From: Rostratula benghalensis
Taxonomy: Eukaryota; Chordata; Aves; Charadriiformes; Rostratulidae
Direction of reading: 5' to 3'
NCBI GenBank assembly: GCA_013399305.1
Contig: VXAI01000181.1
Coordinates: 185,941-249,940 of the forward strand
Length of the DNA: 64,000 nt
The position numbers were made by a program, and so were the translations under genes. The stretch's first letter is position 1. Each line of letters opens with the position of its first letter. The notes beneath the pieces are model-generated. The model did no database searches. It was not told the DNA's origin and was given only the letters and a program-made list of their open reading frames with translations. Below are positions 51,201-59,358 of this stretch, piece by piece.

Positions 51201-52429
51201 GAGAGGAAAGCATGACTCTTATTACACCAAAGAAAATGCAAAAAAAAAAAAAAAAATCAAGGCAAGAACCTCCCCACTGAAGTCTAGACGTGGCTTGTTA
51301 AGGGTTTTTCTCCCAACCCAAATCCAAACACAGGCCATTAGGGTTTTTTTCCCCCCCCTCCTTGAGCAGAGGTTACCACATTAAGACAAAGGCAATGTAT
51401 TTTAAGTACCTGCTGAGCATCTTGGGCCCAACCCTTTCTTTCACAGACCAGTACAGGTATTGCTGCAAGATCACCCCACCGTAATGGGCAGACACCACAT
51501 TTGGTTCCCCACAACTGAACAGGGCATTTCCCTGCACAAGTTTGAGCTTGAGAACTTCCCTGCAAAGGCTGTAGATGTTCGCTGTGATGGGCACACCTAG
51601 CCAACCAGAACCAGAGCCAGTTTGCTTTGAGATCACTTAAAAGCCCTCGGATGAGTACTCTTGATTACTGGTGATCCAGGCAAATTTGAACCTTTGATTT
51701 AGAGGTGAAGAGCTCACTATCCCATTACCAGTCATAAAGACCATCTGGTCTCCTACTACTTGATTTTAAAAAAAATATATAAAATGGTGCATCATCTATC
51801 AGAATTAATCCAACTCAGCCTGATGAGTGCTTTTTAGAGGAGGGACGGGGGGAGGGGGGGGGGAAGGAAGTAATGATGATTCTGGGACTTGACAGTCGGG
51901 GAAAGATCCCAAAACCACCCCATCCATTTTCGCTTCAGGAACAACCTTTCCCTCCCCAGGGCTGAAAACAGGAGCTGAGCGTGAGGACTTATTAGCGGCG
52001 GGTGGATTTCCTTCATCCTACCGCCCTCCCCCTTCGGACAAAGGGCTGCTATTGTCCCCGGCTATTCAAGCTTCCCCCCCCCCCCCAACACACACCGCCC
52101 TCCCACAAGCAACCACACCACCATCGTTGCGCAGTGGTCCCTCCAGGACAGGGGGACAGCCTGGTGTCCCCAAATTGTCACCCTTTCCCCCCCCCCCCCC
52201 CCCCCCTTGGAGGGTGACGGGCCCTACCTGAGCTGTCCATGGTGCTGCCGCCCTCGCCGCGGGGCTGATGCTGCTGCTGCCGCGCCGGGCTCCGGCCACT
52301 CGCCCCCGTCGCCCCCGCGCTAGCCCCGGGCTTGTCCCCGCCGCCTTCAGCCTTGCCGTTGTCCACCAGCTGTAAAGATTCATAGCCGTCACTGCAAGGT
52401 TTTTTCCGGTAGCTCCCGAGAAGGCTCAT
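18186..52429 (-). CDS. DNAJC6: DNAJC6 (auxilin), whole coding span, 19 exons
   Basis: Neuron-enriched clathrin-uncoating co-chaperone: it binds assembled clathrin and AP2 on vesicles and delivers Hsc70 through its J domain. I set 19 coding exons, all with GT-AG introns; their lengths sum to 2,967 nt (988 residues plus stop) with every phase agreeing. Order of regions: GC-rich N-terminus (1-67); LKD repeat (97-108); PTEN-like phosphatase domain (about 115-282); C2 domain (about 288-426); Pro/Ser-rich linker with DLLGL, DLLNDLF, DLLGSF and four DPF motifs (about 490-890); J domain (about 924-988) with HPD at 952-954. The end reads QGQKPLY, as in mammals. Human long auxilin is about 970 aa. GAK is the close paralogue, but there is no kinase domain here and the N-terminus is auxilin's. 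Very confident in identity; transcript ends are not determined. Confidence 0.97.
19068..19244 (-). CDS. DNAJC6: DNAJC6 exon 18, residues 897-955, J domain with HPD
   Basis: Exactly 59 codons: [17 protein letters not shown], then [20 protein letters not shown] and [13 protein letters not shown]. The HPD tripeptide (952-954) is the Hsc70 ATPase-stimulating motif; the KKVYRRAVL helix before it is the positively charged Hsc70-binding face. Donor GTAAGA right after the HPDK codons. Confidence 0.98.
20980..21125 (-). CDS. DNAJC6: DNAJC6 exon 17, residues 848-896
   Basis: Encodes [19 protein letters not shown], then [19 protein letters not shown] and DPEKLK. This conserved helix-rich segment leads into the J domain and belongs to the clathrin-binding C-terminal module. 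Donor GTAAGC, phase 0. Confidence 0.96.
21458..21718 (-). CDS. DNAJC6: DNAJC6 exon 16, residues 761-848, Gly/Gln/Pro-rich
   Basis: Encodes [20 protein letters not shown], then [18 protein letters not shown], and [12 protein letters not shown] with QNERGKG. Low-complexity clathrin-binding region ahead of the J domain. Acceptor CTGCAG; a CR1 tail ends about 45 bp upstream in the intron. Donor GTAAGC, phase 1. Confidence 0.94.
21764..22101 (-). mobile_element. CR1 LINE fragment in DNAJC6 intron 15, sense to the gene
   Basis: On the minus strand it ends with CCATTCTGTGATTCCATGAT, the CR1 octamer tail, preceded by the usual 3' region (GTCCCTGCCCAGGGCAGGGG). Its 3' end is about 45 bp upstream of the exon 16 acceptor. 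Confidence 0.9.
22405..22498 (+). mobile_element. CR1 LINE 3' tail in DNAJC6 intron 15, antisense
   Basis: Reads GACCTGCTTTGGCAGGAGGG, then GATGATCTCCAGAGGTCCC and CATTCTGTGATTCTGTGA: the last 94 bp of a CR1 of the same subfamily as that at 58,885. Head-to-head with the neighbouring copy. Confidence 0.9.
23612..23746 (-). CDS. DNAJC6: DNAJC6 exon 15, residues 716-761
   Basis: Encodes [17 protein letters not shown], then [15 protein letters not shown]. Carries the fourth DPF motif (747-749). The donor used here, CAG|GTTTGC, is weak; another phase-compatible GT (CAA|GTTTAG) lies 9 nt inside the exon, so the 3' border may shift by three codons. Confidence 0.88.
24476..24544 (-). CDS. DNAJC6: DNAJC6 exon 14, residues 693-716
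   Basis: A 69-bp exon: [13 protein letters not shown] then [11 protein letters not shown]. The acceptor ATTAG at 24,545-24,546 was chosen over a CTAG 6 nt downstream because only it keeps the frame and matches ASSTP in mammals. Donor GTACAC, phase 1. Confidence 0.9.
25848..26000 (-). CDS. DNAJC6: DNAJC6 exon 13, residues 642-693, DPF cluster
   Basis: Encodes [20 protein letters not shown] and, later, [17 protein letters not shown], ending SDPFQM. It holds three DPF motifs (646-648, 672-674, 688-690), the type that binds the AP2 alpha appendage, and DLLGSF (658-663). The terminal SDPFQM is not in the mammalian sequence as I recall it. Donor GTAAGA; phase 1 in and out. Confidence 0.93.
26623..27069 (-). 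CDS. DNAJC6: DNAJC6 exon 12, residues 493-642, Pro-rich and clathrin-binding linker
   Basis: The largest exon (447 bp). Begins [11 protein letters not shown], then an acidic [14 protein letters not shown] stretch, [20 protein letters not shown], and [15 protein letters not shown] (561-565) and DLLNDLF (586-592) are of the clathrin/adaptor-binding type. The 3' part is Ser/Pro-rich ([19 protein letters not shown]). Donor GTAATA, phase 1. Confidence 0.94.
27963..28043 (-). CDS. DNAJC6: DNAJC6 exon 11, residues 466-493
   Basis: Encodes [17 protein letters not shown], then [10 protein letters not shown], the linker after C2 (mammalian counterpart IPPDNPRHYGQSGFFASLCWQ in two parts). Acceptor CTGCAG, donor GTATGC, phase 1 in and out. 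Confidence 0.93.
28138..28331 (-). CDS. DNAJC6: DNAJC6 exon 10, residues 401-466, end of C2
   Basis: Encodes [16 protein letters not shown], then [18 protein letters not shown] and [12 protein letters not shown]. Ends the C2 domain. Donor GTAAGA, phase 1 out; the next intron is only 94 bp. Confidence 0.95.
28504..28583 (-). CDS. DNAJC6: DNAJC6 exon 9, residues 375-401, C2 domain
   Basis: Encodes [18 protein letters not shown], then GTTTLKFTK. Matches the C2 segment that reads TNTQIFQLQFHTGF in mammals. Acceptor TTTTCAG, donor GTGAGT, phase 2 out. Confidence 0.95.
29225..29342 (-). CDS. DNAJC6: DNAJC6 exon 8, residues 335-374, C2 domain
   Basis: Encodes [17 protein letters not shown], then [14 protein letters not shown] and GGRLQAK, the C2 beta-sandwich. 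Acceptor CAAAG, donor AAAA|GTAGGA (weak but used in frame); leaves in phase 0. Confidence 0.92.
29698..29892 (-). CDS. DNAJC6: DNAJC6 exon 7, residues 270-335, PTEN-like to C2 junction
   Basis: Encodes [12 protein letters not shown], then [19 protein letters not shown] and [15 protein letters not shown], ending EYERMK. Covers the end of the phosphatase-like domain and the start of the C2 domain. Donor GTGAGT after AA, phase 2. Confidence 0.95.
30620..30753 (-). CDS. DNAJC6: DNAJC6 exon 6, residues 226-270, P-loop second half
   Basis: Starts [14 protein letters not shown] and ends [12 protein letters not shown]. Completes the loop as HCMDGRAAS, in which the Arg expected six residues after Cys224 in an active PTP or PTEN enzyme is Ala230. 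Donor GTAAAA; exits in phase 2. Confidence 0.95.
32909..33031 (-). CDS. DNAJC6: DNAJC6 exon 5, residues 185-225, P-loop first half
   Basis: Encodes [16 protein letters not shown] through [11 protein letters not shown]: exactly 41 codons, phase 0 at both ends. The last residues (His223-Cys224-Met225) are the first half of the phosphatase-like P-loop; the intron splits the loop right after HCM. Confidence 0.95.
36987..37135 (-). CDS. DNAJC6: DNAJC6 exon 4, residues 135-184, PTEN-like domain
   Basis: Encodes [15 protein letters not shown], then [17 protein letters not shown], ending KFHNR. Strong match to the auxilin/GAK PTEN-like domain. Donor GTGAGT; exits in phase 0. Confidence 0.95.
37242..37291 (-). 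CDS. DNAJC6: DNAJC6 exon 3, residues 118-135
   Basis: A 50-bp exon encoding [17 protein letters not shown], the opening of the PTEN-like phosphatase domain. Acceptor TTAG, donor GTAAGT, phase 2 in and phase 1 out. Only a 106-bp intron separates it from exon 4. Confidence 0.95.
38224..38374 (-). CDS. DNAJC6: DNAJC6 exon 2, residues 68-118
   Basis: Encodes [14 protein letters not shown], then [16 protein letters not shown] and TLKDTSSKV, nearly identical to mammalian auxilin. Contains a 12-bp in-frame tandem repeat giving LKDx three times. Acceptor AAG, donor GTACAG; phase 1 in, phase 2 out. Confidence 0.95.
38253..38288 (-). repeat. DNAJC6: 12-bp coding tandem repeat, three copies
   Basis: Three 12-mers of the form CTGAAGGATAMC in DNAJC6 exon 2, encoding [12 protein letters not shown] (residues 97-108). 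Confidence 0.85.
45267..45342. repeat. A/C-only low-complexity tract
   Basis: About 75 bp of A and C (one G), with poly-A and AAACCC-like words. The longest of a set of such tracts in the window. Confidence 0.75.
51839..51870 (+). repeat. G-rich tract in DNAJC6 intron 1
   Basis: Plus-strand G runs of 3, 6 and 10 with 1-2 bases between, about 360 bp into the intron. On the transcribed (template) strand. Confidence 0.7.
52074..52206 (-). repeat. G13 and G20 runs at the start of DNAJC6 intron 1
   Basis: C runs of 13 (52,074-52,086) and 20 (52,187-52,206) on the plus strand are G runs in the pre-mRNA. The G20 run starts 21 nt after the exon 1 donor. Homopolymer length may be imprecise. Confidence 0.75.
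52228..52429 (-). CDS. DNAJC6: DNAJC6 exon 1, residues 1-68, start codon
   Basis: Begins [10 protein letters not shown] and continues [10 protein letters not shown], the N-terminus of the long auxilin form, then a Gly/Ala/Gln-rich stretch. The start at 52,429 is chosen by this similarity; the frame stays open upstream into the N gap, so an earlier start cannot be excluded by stops. A second in-frame ATG (codon 64, 52,240) has a much better Kozak context. Donor GTAGGG follows TCAG; ends in phase 1. Confidence 0.9.
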
Positions 52430-52505
52430 GGGTGAAAGCGGGCGGAGAATTCGCCTCCGGACGCCGCGGGCAGGGAGGGGGAAGGCAAGTGCTCCGGCCG
52501 CCCCG
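52430..52505 (-). other. DNAJC6: DNAJC6 partial 5' UTR
   Basis: GC- and CpG-rich sequence directly upstream of the start codon; in frame with it and without a stop up to the N gap. The transcription start is probably in the gap at 52,506-52,824. Confidence 0.6.
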
Positions 52506-52824
52506 NNNNNNNNNNNNNNNNNNNNNNNNNNNNNNNNNNNNNNNNNNNNNNNNNNNNNNNNNNNNNNNNNNNNNNNNNNNNNNNNNNNNNNNNNNNNNNN
52601 NNNNNNNNNNNNNNNNNNNNNNNNNNNNNNNNNNNNNNNNNNNNNNNNNNNNNNNNNNNNNNNNNNNNNNNNNNNNNNNNNNNNNNNNNNNNNNNNNNNN
52701 NNNNNNNNNNNNNNNNNNNNNNNNNNNNNNNNNNNNNNNNNNNNNNNNNNNNNNNNNNNNNNNNNNNNNNNNNNNNNNNNNNNNNNNNNNNNNNNNNNNN
52801 NNNNNNNNNNNNNNNNNNNNNNNN
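52506..52824. other. Assembly gap (319 N) over the DNAJC6 promoter
   Basis: Run of 319 N beginning 77 bp upstream of the DNAJC6 start codon. Both flanks are GC-rich, so this is probably the unsequenced core of a CpG island with promoter and 5' UTR. Confidence 0.95.
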
Positions 52825-55800
52825 ACCGTTTTCTTCTCCAGGGCTTGTTGTTCATGCCTTCCGGCAAACGCACGCCTCCCAAAAGAGGTCGGCTGTACAG
52901 GCAGCGTGAAGAGGCGCTTGAAATAACAATCAGCCTGAAGATCTTTCTGTCATGCCAGGGAAAGGTGTGTTCCTTGGGAACAGGCCAAGGTCACCGAGTT
53001 ACGGGCTGACAGAGCCAGTTCTGCAGCCTGAAGGAGGGCAGGATGGCATGGCAGTTCCGCACAGAGCCTCCAAAAAACACTAAACCAGAGATGCTCTAGG
53101 GTTTAACAACACATCTGCCTGTGGGCAAGTAACTGGAGGGGCTCCCAAACCCTGTGTCACAGCAGGCACCACGATTTGCATCGGTTTGGTTGTCCTCAGT
53201 GTTCTTAAAATGTCTTTTCCAAGCTAAACAATTCTATGACCAGCATCCCAGGTCCCTGCCTGTGCAACCGCTGGCTGAAAACTGTTGTCACCCAGCTGAA
53301 GAAGCACTGCCACCGATTGCTAAGCCACTTGTGTTGTTTCATCTCAACAGTCTGTTTTTAGCTGTTTGCAAGTAAACAGACTTTGGACCAACACAAAATG
53401 TGTCCTTGAACAACTGATGAGCCATACCTCGCTTGATGCATTTTGCAGCCAGAGCTATTAGATCATAATTTCATTGAGCAGGGAGCAGGGAAACTGAGGG
53501 ATGCTCCAGGGGAAATGACCACTGTTAAAACTCTTCTAAATGGATTTCTTGTTGATTTGAGGAAAAACAAAAACAAAAAAAAAAAGAAGTCAGAGCATCC
53601 AGACACAAGTATGCCTTCAATCTTTCACAGAAGGTACTCTGCCTAGAAAAATAGTGTGGGTTTGCTTCTAAAGCAATAACATCAATAAGCACTTCTGTAG
53701 CAATAACCAGAACTTGAAATATTACTGACACTTGGCTTAAACTTCCTCTTTAACACTCCAGGGCAGTGGGCATCTAGTACAGCCATTCCTCATCATGTGC
53801 TATTGTTTATATAACTCCTGTAATTTTATATTACAGAGCAGACAAGGTACATCTGTGACCCAGAATTTTCTCAGGAAAATAAAAAAAAAAAATAACATCC
53901 AAGCAGATTTAAAAACAGCAAACTAAAGTGAACCAACCTGATGCTGACAGTTCACAGCAGTAACAGACTGAACTCAAGGTTAGAATTGTGTATTTTTTTA
54001 CCCCCTCGTGACTGGGGTCTTCATACATGGGTCTGTACAGAGCAAAACACAGACTGCAGTGCCCCCCAGTAGGAAGGGGTCCCCTTCTCTCTCAGCACCC
54101 ATATGCAACAACTTGATGAAGAAAAAAAGAAGTGCTGGTATTTTTATGAGGGATCACATCTATTAGTCTCTCCTAGTCAACCTAGGATATAACAATTCCC
54201 GTGCTCTAGGATAAAAATGGGAAGTCAGGGGAGGGTTGAGGTGAATTTTCATTTATTTTGCTGGCTTACAAAACAGCCCAAACATGAAAACCCAGGCTCT
54301 TGGGTGAAGAGGGCACATAAGGGATATGCAACATTTCCATGAATACTCAAGCATGCTCCCACTGGAGCCAACAAGCTGGGGAACCTGGCACAACACAACA
54401 CCCTACGCAATATAACCCCCATCTTAAGCTGTTGCCTGTGGTCTCTGGCCTACTCTACTGCCTTTAGCCATCAATTTGAGAAGTTTAGTTTAGATAACTT
54501 CATGTCCTAAACCTAGAAGCCACATCTCTAACTGGTTTGCAGCAAGGACCTGTTTGCACTAGAAAGTAAAAGGAAAGTCCTACTGAAAGTGTTCTCATGG
54601 GGAAAGGGTACAAGCAAGAGGAGAGGCTCATTCCAGCAGGAATTACAGCTCACCCTTCTCCAAGTACCAGAGCAGGGCCAGAACTTCTCCAGCAGTTGTC
54701 ACTGCCCACTGGAGCCTCTCAGCACATCTTTGGCTCAACATTTCTTACCCAATGTTGATGCCACTGTCATCTCTGCAGAAGCAGAGTACAGTAATGCTTA
54801 GAAGTTAAAAAAAAAAATAGCCTCTCCTTGTGGAAAGAAATTAATAAATAATGGATTCAACATCTATCCCAAAGTTTGGAGGAATCATAGCTTGCTTTCC
54901 CGCCAAGGAGTCCCAAAGACTACCATACCCCAAAGCTCCAGCCTGGAGAAAGAGGGTTCTGCAAAGCATCAGTGCAGACACCAAGTAGGGACAGTGCAGC
55001 CTTCCCAGGGGATCTCAGGGCAGAGGATGGAGGAGGAAACAGACTTCAAAGCCCCCTCCTTGCTCATAATTGCCACTGCTACAAATGGTAAAAAGAGATG
55101 GGATTATGGAAACATGTTTTGTGGGATTTGGTTGAAGCCGCACTTATCCATACATTTTCCAGCCCTATGGGAAGTTTAGCTGAAGAGAACATATAAAGCC
55201 ATATTCCCTTCTCCCCTGAGTCTTCCTTTAAGTTGGGCTAGTAACAGGCCACATGGTTTCTCTCCTTTGGAGGTCTACAGTAGAAAGAATGCCATGTACA
55301 AATAACCCAAAATCAATAACATGTTAAAGTGCACGTGACTTTCAAAAATGAGAGTAGAGTAAGAAAAGCTAAGGAATCAGCTGCTTGGAAGAAATTCGTT
55401 AACATCCTGGCAGATTTATTGAGCAGTGCCTGATGATACCACAGAATATAGATGGATTCTGTCTGAACAGTGAGGCTGGCAGGTGCCTTTAAGGCTATGG
55501 GAGATGTTAATGACCTGCAAAGGAGGATTGTGTGTGGCTCAGGACTCGAGAGACACAAACTCTCTCCCCATTACTGACCTTGGAAATGTCAATTGATTTG
55601 TCAGCCTCTAACTCTGTTTTTCTCTGTCTGGGTTGCAGCCTCTCCTGGGTAAAGTCTCTTTCCGCAGCTGTAATCAAGCACCAGCTCTACCGAGGTGCAG
55701 TTTCATTTTTTCCACCTCTCCTCCAAGTAGATGAACGGGTAAGGTGAAATATTATACTCTTAATTCTTCATGAACACATTCAAACTATGAAGCACTGCAA

Positions 55801-57469
55801 GAATTGCAAATATAGCTTGAAAAATAATTTAATATCTGGAGCAACACTTAAAAAAAAAAATCAATATACTAAGCATTTTTTCTCAAGTTACTCCACTGTG
55901 AACAATGAACTCTCCCTGCACGAAGTTTGCATACTCTAGAGAATAAACATTTTTGCCTTTTTCGTCTTCAGAGTACTAAAGTCCTAAACAAATAACCTTA
56001 AATCAGTCTCCCAAATTCAACATTCCAATATACTCAACGTTCCTAGAGCAAGTTTTCTATAAAATGGGCTTTAAAGGGAAAAAAAAACAAAACCCAAACC
56101 ACCAAAAAGCTCAGCTCAACCCACCCCATCCCACACTGCAACCTTAACAAGGGTTTGAGCTTTGCTATGAGCCATCCTGCCAGCAGAACAGGCCTCAAGC
56201 ACCTGTATAAATCCAAGCAGTTTGATAACTCCTGATGGCCTGAACAAAACAAACAAAAAAACCCCAAACAAACAAACCAAAAAGTCTTTCCTGCCCTAGA
56301 AATTAATTGAGTATGGAACTGACAACTGCATCTATCTCAGTATCATATTTAATCCCATAAGCCCCATGTTCTGATAAAAAAAAAAAAAAAAAACCCCAAA
56401 AAACCCAACAAACCCATAAACCAAACCTAAGTCCCAGCCCTTCCCCAGCCACCACACTGAGCCATGGGGTCACAGCAGCTCAGCCCCACCAGGCAGGGAA
56501 GAGAGTGCTCTATGGGGGTCAGCTCCAACCCTGCTGCCTGCAGCACTTCTCCAGCAAAAAAAAGGAAGAACCTCACCACATCTCTCTGTTGTGTCTTTGC
56601 TCCTGGAACCACCCCCTCATCAATTTTACTCCCCATGCACAAACTCTTTAGAGGGAGGTATCCCACCACATACCTCTTCAGGCAGTATTGACACCAACAT
56701 CTCCATCTTTGTGATGCTCAAGGCCTTCACAACTGCCAACACTTTAAGTAAGAGCCAGGTGGTTAACCCTGGTCGAGCAAACCTGATTAAATTGTTTACA
56801 GCCAGCAAGCTCCTTGTCTGGGCTAGGACCATCCCAGTTACCACCAGTGAGCAGTGCAGATGAGCTGCAAGGAAATAACTTGCATCGTGGGTCATTACTG
56901 CCACAGATAAAGAATGTCTTGCTTTTTCTATTTTATTTTTGGCCTGATGTGTTCAAACATAAACCAAAGATCTTAAAAACTTAAGCCATGTTGCAGCATT
57001 TGAATTAGCTTCGAGAAAGTGTTGCCTCTTGATTGCATCTGCTGCTCTCCATTCAACGCACCTGGTTCTTGTCACCTTAGAAGAAGAATGTGTTTCCCTC
57101 CTGATGAAGGCTTAGTGTGGTGAGGAACAAAAGCAAAGTCGCGGTGAGAGCCAAAACAACTCCACCTCAGAAGAAGGTTGTAGGTTTTTTGTTGGTTTGT
57201 TGGGGTTTTTTCTAAAAAAGGCACCCATTCAGAAATCACAACAGCTGCCTGAGGTCTTCAGGAGGTTATGTGATATCACCCTTTTTGCTTTACTTCTTGT
57301 CCTAAGAAAACCAAAACCAAAACCACTTCCTCCTGCCTCCCCTGCAAAACAGCAATTGTCAAATCAGTAGTGTCTTTACAAGAGGCAATGACCAAACTTT
57401 TACATGTACAGCCAAAGGATTTCCCTTACAAGACATCTCTGAGGCCAGCTCAGAAAAAATAGTGTCTTC
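52825..57469. other. Intergenic upstream of DNAJC6
   Basis: No exon recognised. The first 100 bp are moderately GC-rich, the promoter-distal side of the island. Several A/C-rich tracts between 56,079 and 56,427. By mammalian synteny the next gene would be AK4; none of its exons was recognised. Confidence 0.5.
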
Positions 57470-57706
57470 TAAATCACAGAATCACGGAATCTCAGGGATT
57501 GGAAGGGACCTTGAAAGCTCATCCAGTCCAATCCCCCTGCCAGAGCAGGAACACCCAGAGCAGGTCCCACAGGAAGGTGTCCAGGAGGGGTTTGAATGTC
57601 TCCAGAGAAGGAGACTCCACCACCTCTCTGGGCAGCCCCTGCCAGTGTTCCCTCACCCTCACCATGAAGAAGTTTTTCCTCATATTTCAGTGGAACCTCC
57701 TGTATA
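57470..57706 (-). mobile_element. CR1 LINE 3' fragment
   Basis: Plus strand begins AATCACAGAATCACGGAATC (complement of the octamer tail), then GGAAGGGACCTTGAAAGCTC and CCAGGAGGGGTTTGAATGTC. 5'-truncated, as usual for CR1. Confidence 0.9.
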
Positions 57707-58884
57707 ATCATCTTCTCTAAAAATAGCCAGACCTTCAGTCCAGGACTGCCTTGAACTTGGGTTCCAGCGTTGCCAGACCCTCCCTCCCTCAAGCTGGAGC
57801 CTTCCCATCGCTCCTATGTTTTATCCATAGGCACCACCCTCACCTCTTGCACCTTCTGAATGGGTTGAGGCAATCGGGGAGGATGCATAAGGGTTTGGGG
57901 TTTTTTTCCTGACAGTTCGTTGTCATAGCAGTGGCCAGAGCTGACAAAATAAAACCCCAGGAGCCAGCCCGTTGCAATTCCTGCTCCTGTAGAATAAGCT
58001 CTTCGAATTTCCACGTTCAGCTGAGATGTGGGTCAAGCACAAATGGCTCTGGGGCAGGTGTGACCTGTACGACACTTCTTGGCCTCTCATCTGGAGGTTC
58101 CATTCATTACTTGGGCAGTGCCCCGGGCTGGCCAGGAGCATCGATTCCCATGCACGACGCTGGGAATGGGCACGTGATGGCCAAATGGGTACAGGCTCTT
58201 GGTGCAGAGCCAGGAATACAATTTCAAAGCAGCACCCGGCCTCGTGCTGAGGATAAGTTAAGTGGTACTTGGCCCGGAGTCAAGGGTGGCCATGTGCTGC
58301 CTTTCTCTGTACGTGGGAATGCTGTGGCCATGCCTGGGGGTGCTGGAGAAATAGGGAGCTGTCACAGAGGCCATGCAGGACAGTGTAACGTATGTTATCA
58401 GTGAGGAGTGTGGTGTCCCACCATCAAATAGGGCTGCTTTACGGGGATACGTGTGTAGAGAGGGGGTTCAAGTGATCTAATCCTTTGTTAACCCCCTCCT
58501 GATATTCAGGAACTTCCAGGCTGACCATTCTGCATCTCTAATGGAAAGAAATGTGGTCCTCAGAAAGTTTCAGGGTTGTTTTTCAGTGTTGGGCTCAATG
58601 AAACCTTTGCTTTCCTTCTTCAGAGGGAGCCTCCAGCCTTTGCTGTGGTGAAACCCCCCTGCAACACTCAGTGCCCCACTGACAGCTGGAGCAAGCAACA
58701 GCCATCATTTCATTTCAGAGGTGCTCATGGTCCTCATGCAAGCATCTGTAGAAGGAAACCCTTGTTGGGAGACTCACTGATGGCAGAGAAAGCACTGCAA
58801 CCACTGCCACAAGCATGTTCCCGCTGGTCATAGCGCCAAAACTTGAGTGTAATTATCCCAAGAGCATCTGGGGAGTCCGAGTCC

Positions 58885-59358
58885 AGATACAGGCTCCTTG
58901 GTTCAAAAAGGACAGGGAACTGCTGGAGAGGGTACAGCAGAGGGCTACAAAGATGATGAGGGGACTAGAACATCTCTCTGATTAGGAAAGGTTGAGGGGC
59001 TTGGGTCTTTTTGGCCTGGAGAAGAAAAGGCTGAGGGGGGATCTGATCAACTGAAAGGGGGGGTGTCAGGAGGATGGGGCCAATCTCTTCTCAGAGATGC
59101 CCAGTGAGAGGACAAAAGGGAACAGGCACAAACTGGAATATGAGCAGTTCCATCTAAACATGAGGAGGAACTTCTTTCCTGTGAGGGTGGCAGAGCCCTG
59201 GCAGAGGCTGTGGGGTCTCCTTCTCTGGAGACATTCAAACCCCTCCTGGACACGTTCCGGTGCACCCTTCTCTGGGTGGACCTGCTTTGGCAGGGGGGTT
59301 GGACTGGATGATCTCCAGAGGTCCCTTCCAACCCCATAGCATTCTGTGGTTCTGTGAG
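58885..59358 (+). mobile_element. CR1 LINE 3' fragment with octamer tail
   Basis: Best preserved copy: decayed reverse-transcriptase C-terminus ([51 protein letters not shown]), then GGTTGGACTGGATGATCTCC and CATTCTGTGGTTCTGTGA. Not a host gene. Confidence 0.92.

Larger units (their letters stand above)
38375..52227 (-). other. DNAJC6: DNAJC6 intron 1 (13.9 kb)
   Basis: Longest intron of the gene. I see no coding exon and no CR1 copy, only poly-A/T and AC-rich low-complexity tracts and, near its 5' end, G/C homopolymer runs. Mammals have an alternative first exon starting MKDSENKG; I looked for an equivalent on the minus strand and did not find one. Confidence 0.8.

Noticed and set aside
52178..53009. 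Long frames across the 319-N gap
   Set aside because: Apparent length comes from N. Only the part from 52,429 to 52,228 is supported as DNAJC6 exon 1.
57931..58404. Plus-strand 157-codon frame
   Set aside because: No recognisable family and mixed composition next to a CR1; chance frame.
59097..59339. 80-codon frame with a plausible start
   Set aside because: Matches the decayed CR1 reverse-transcriptase C-terminus, not a host gene.
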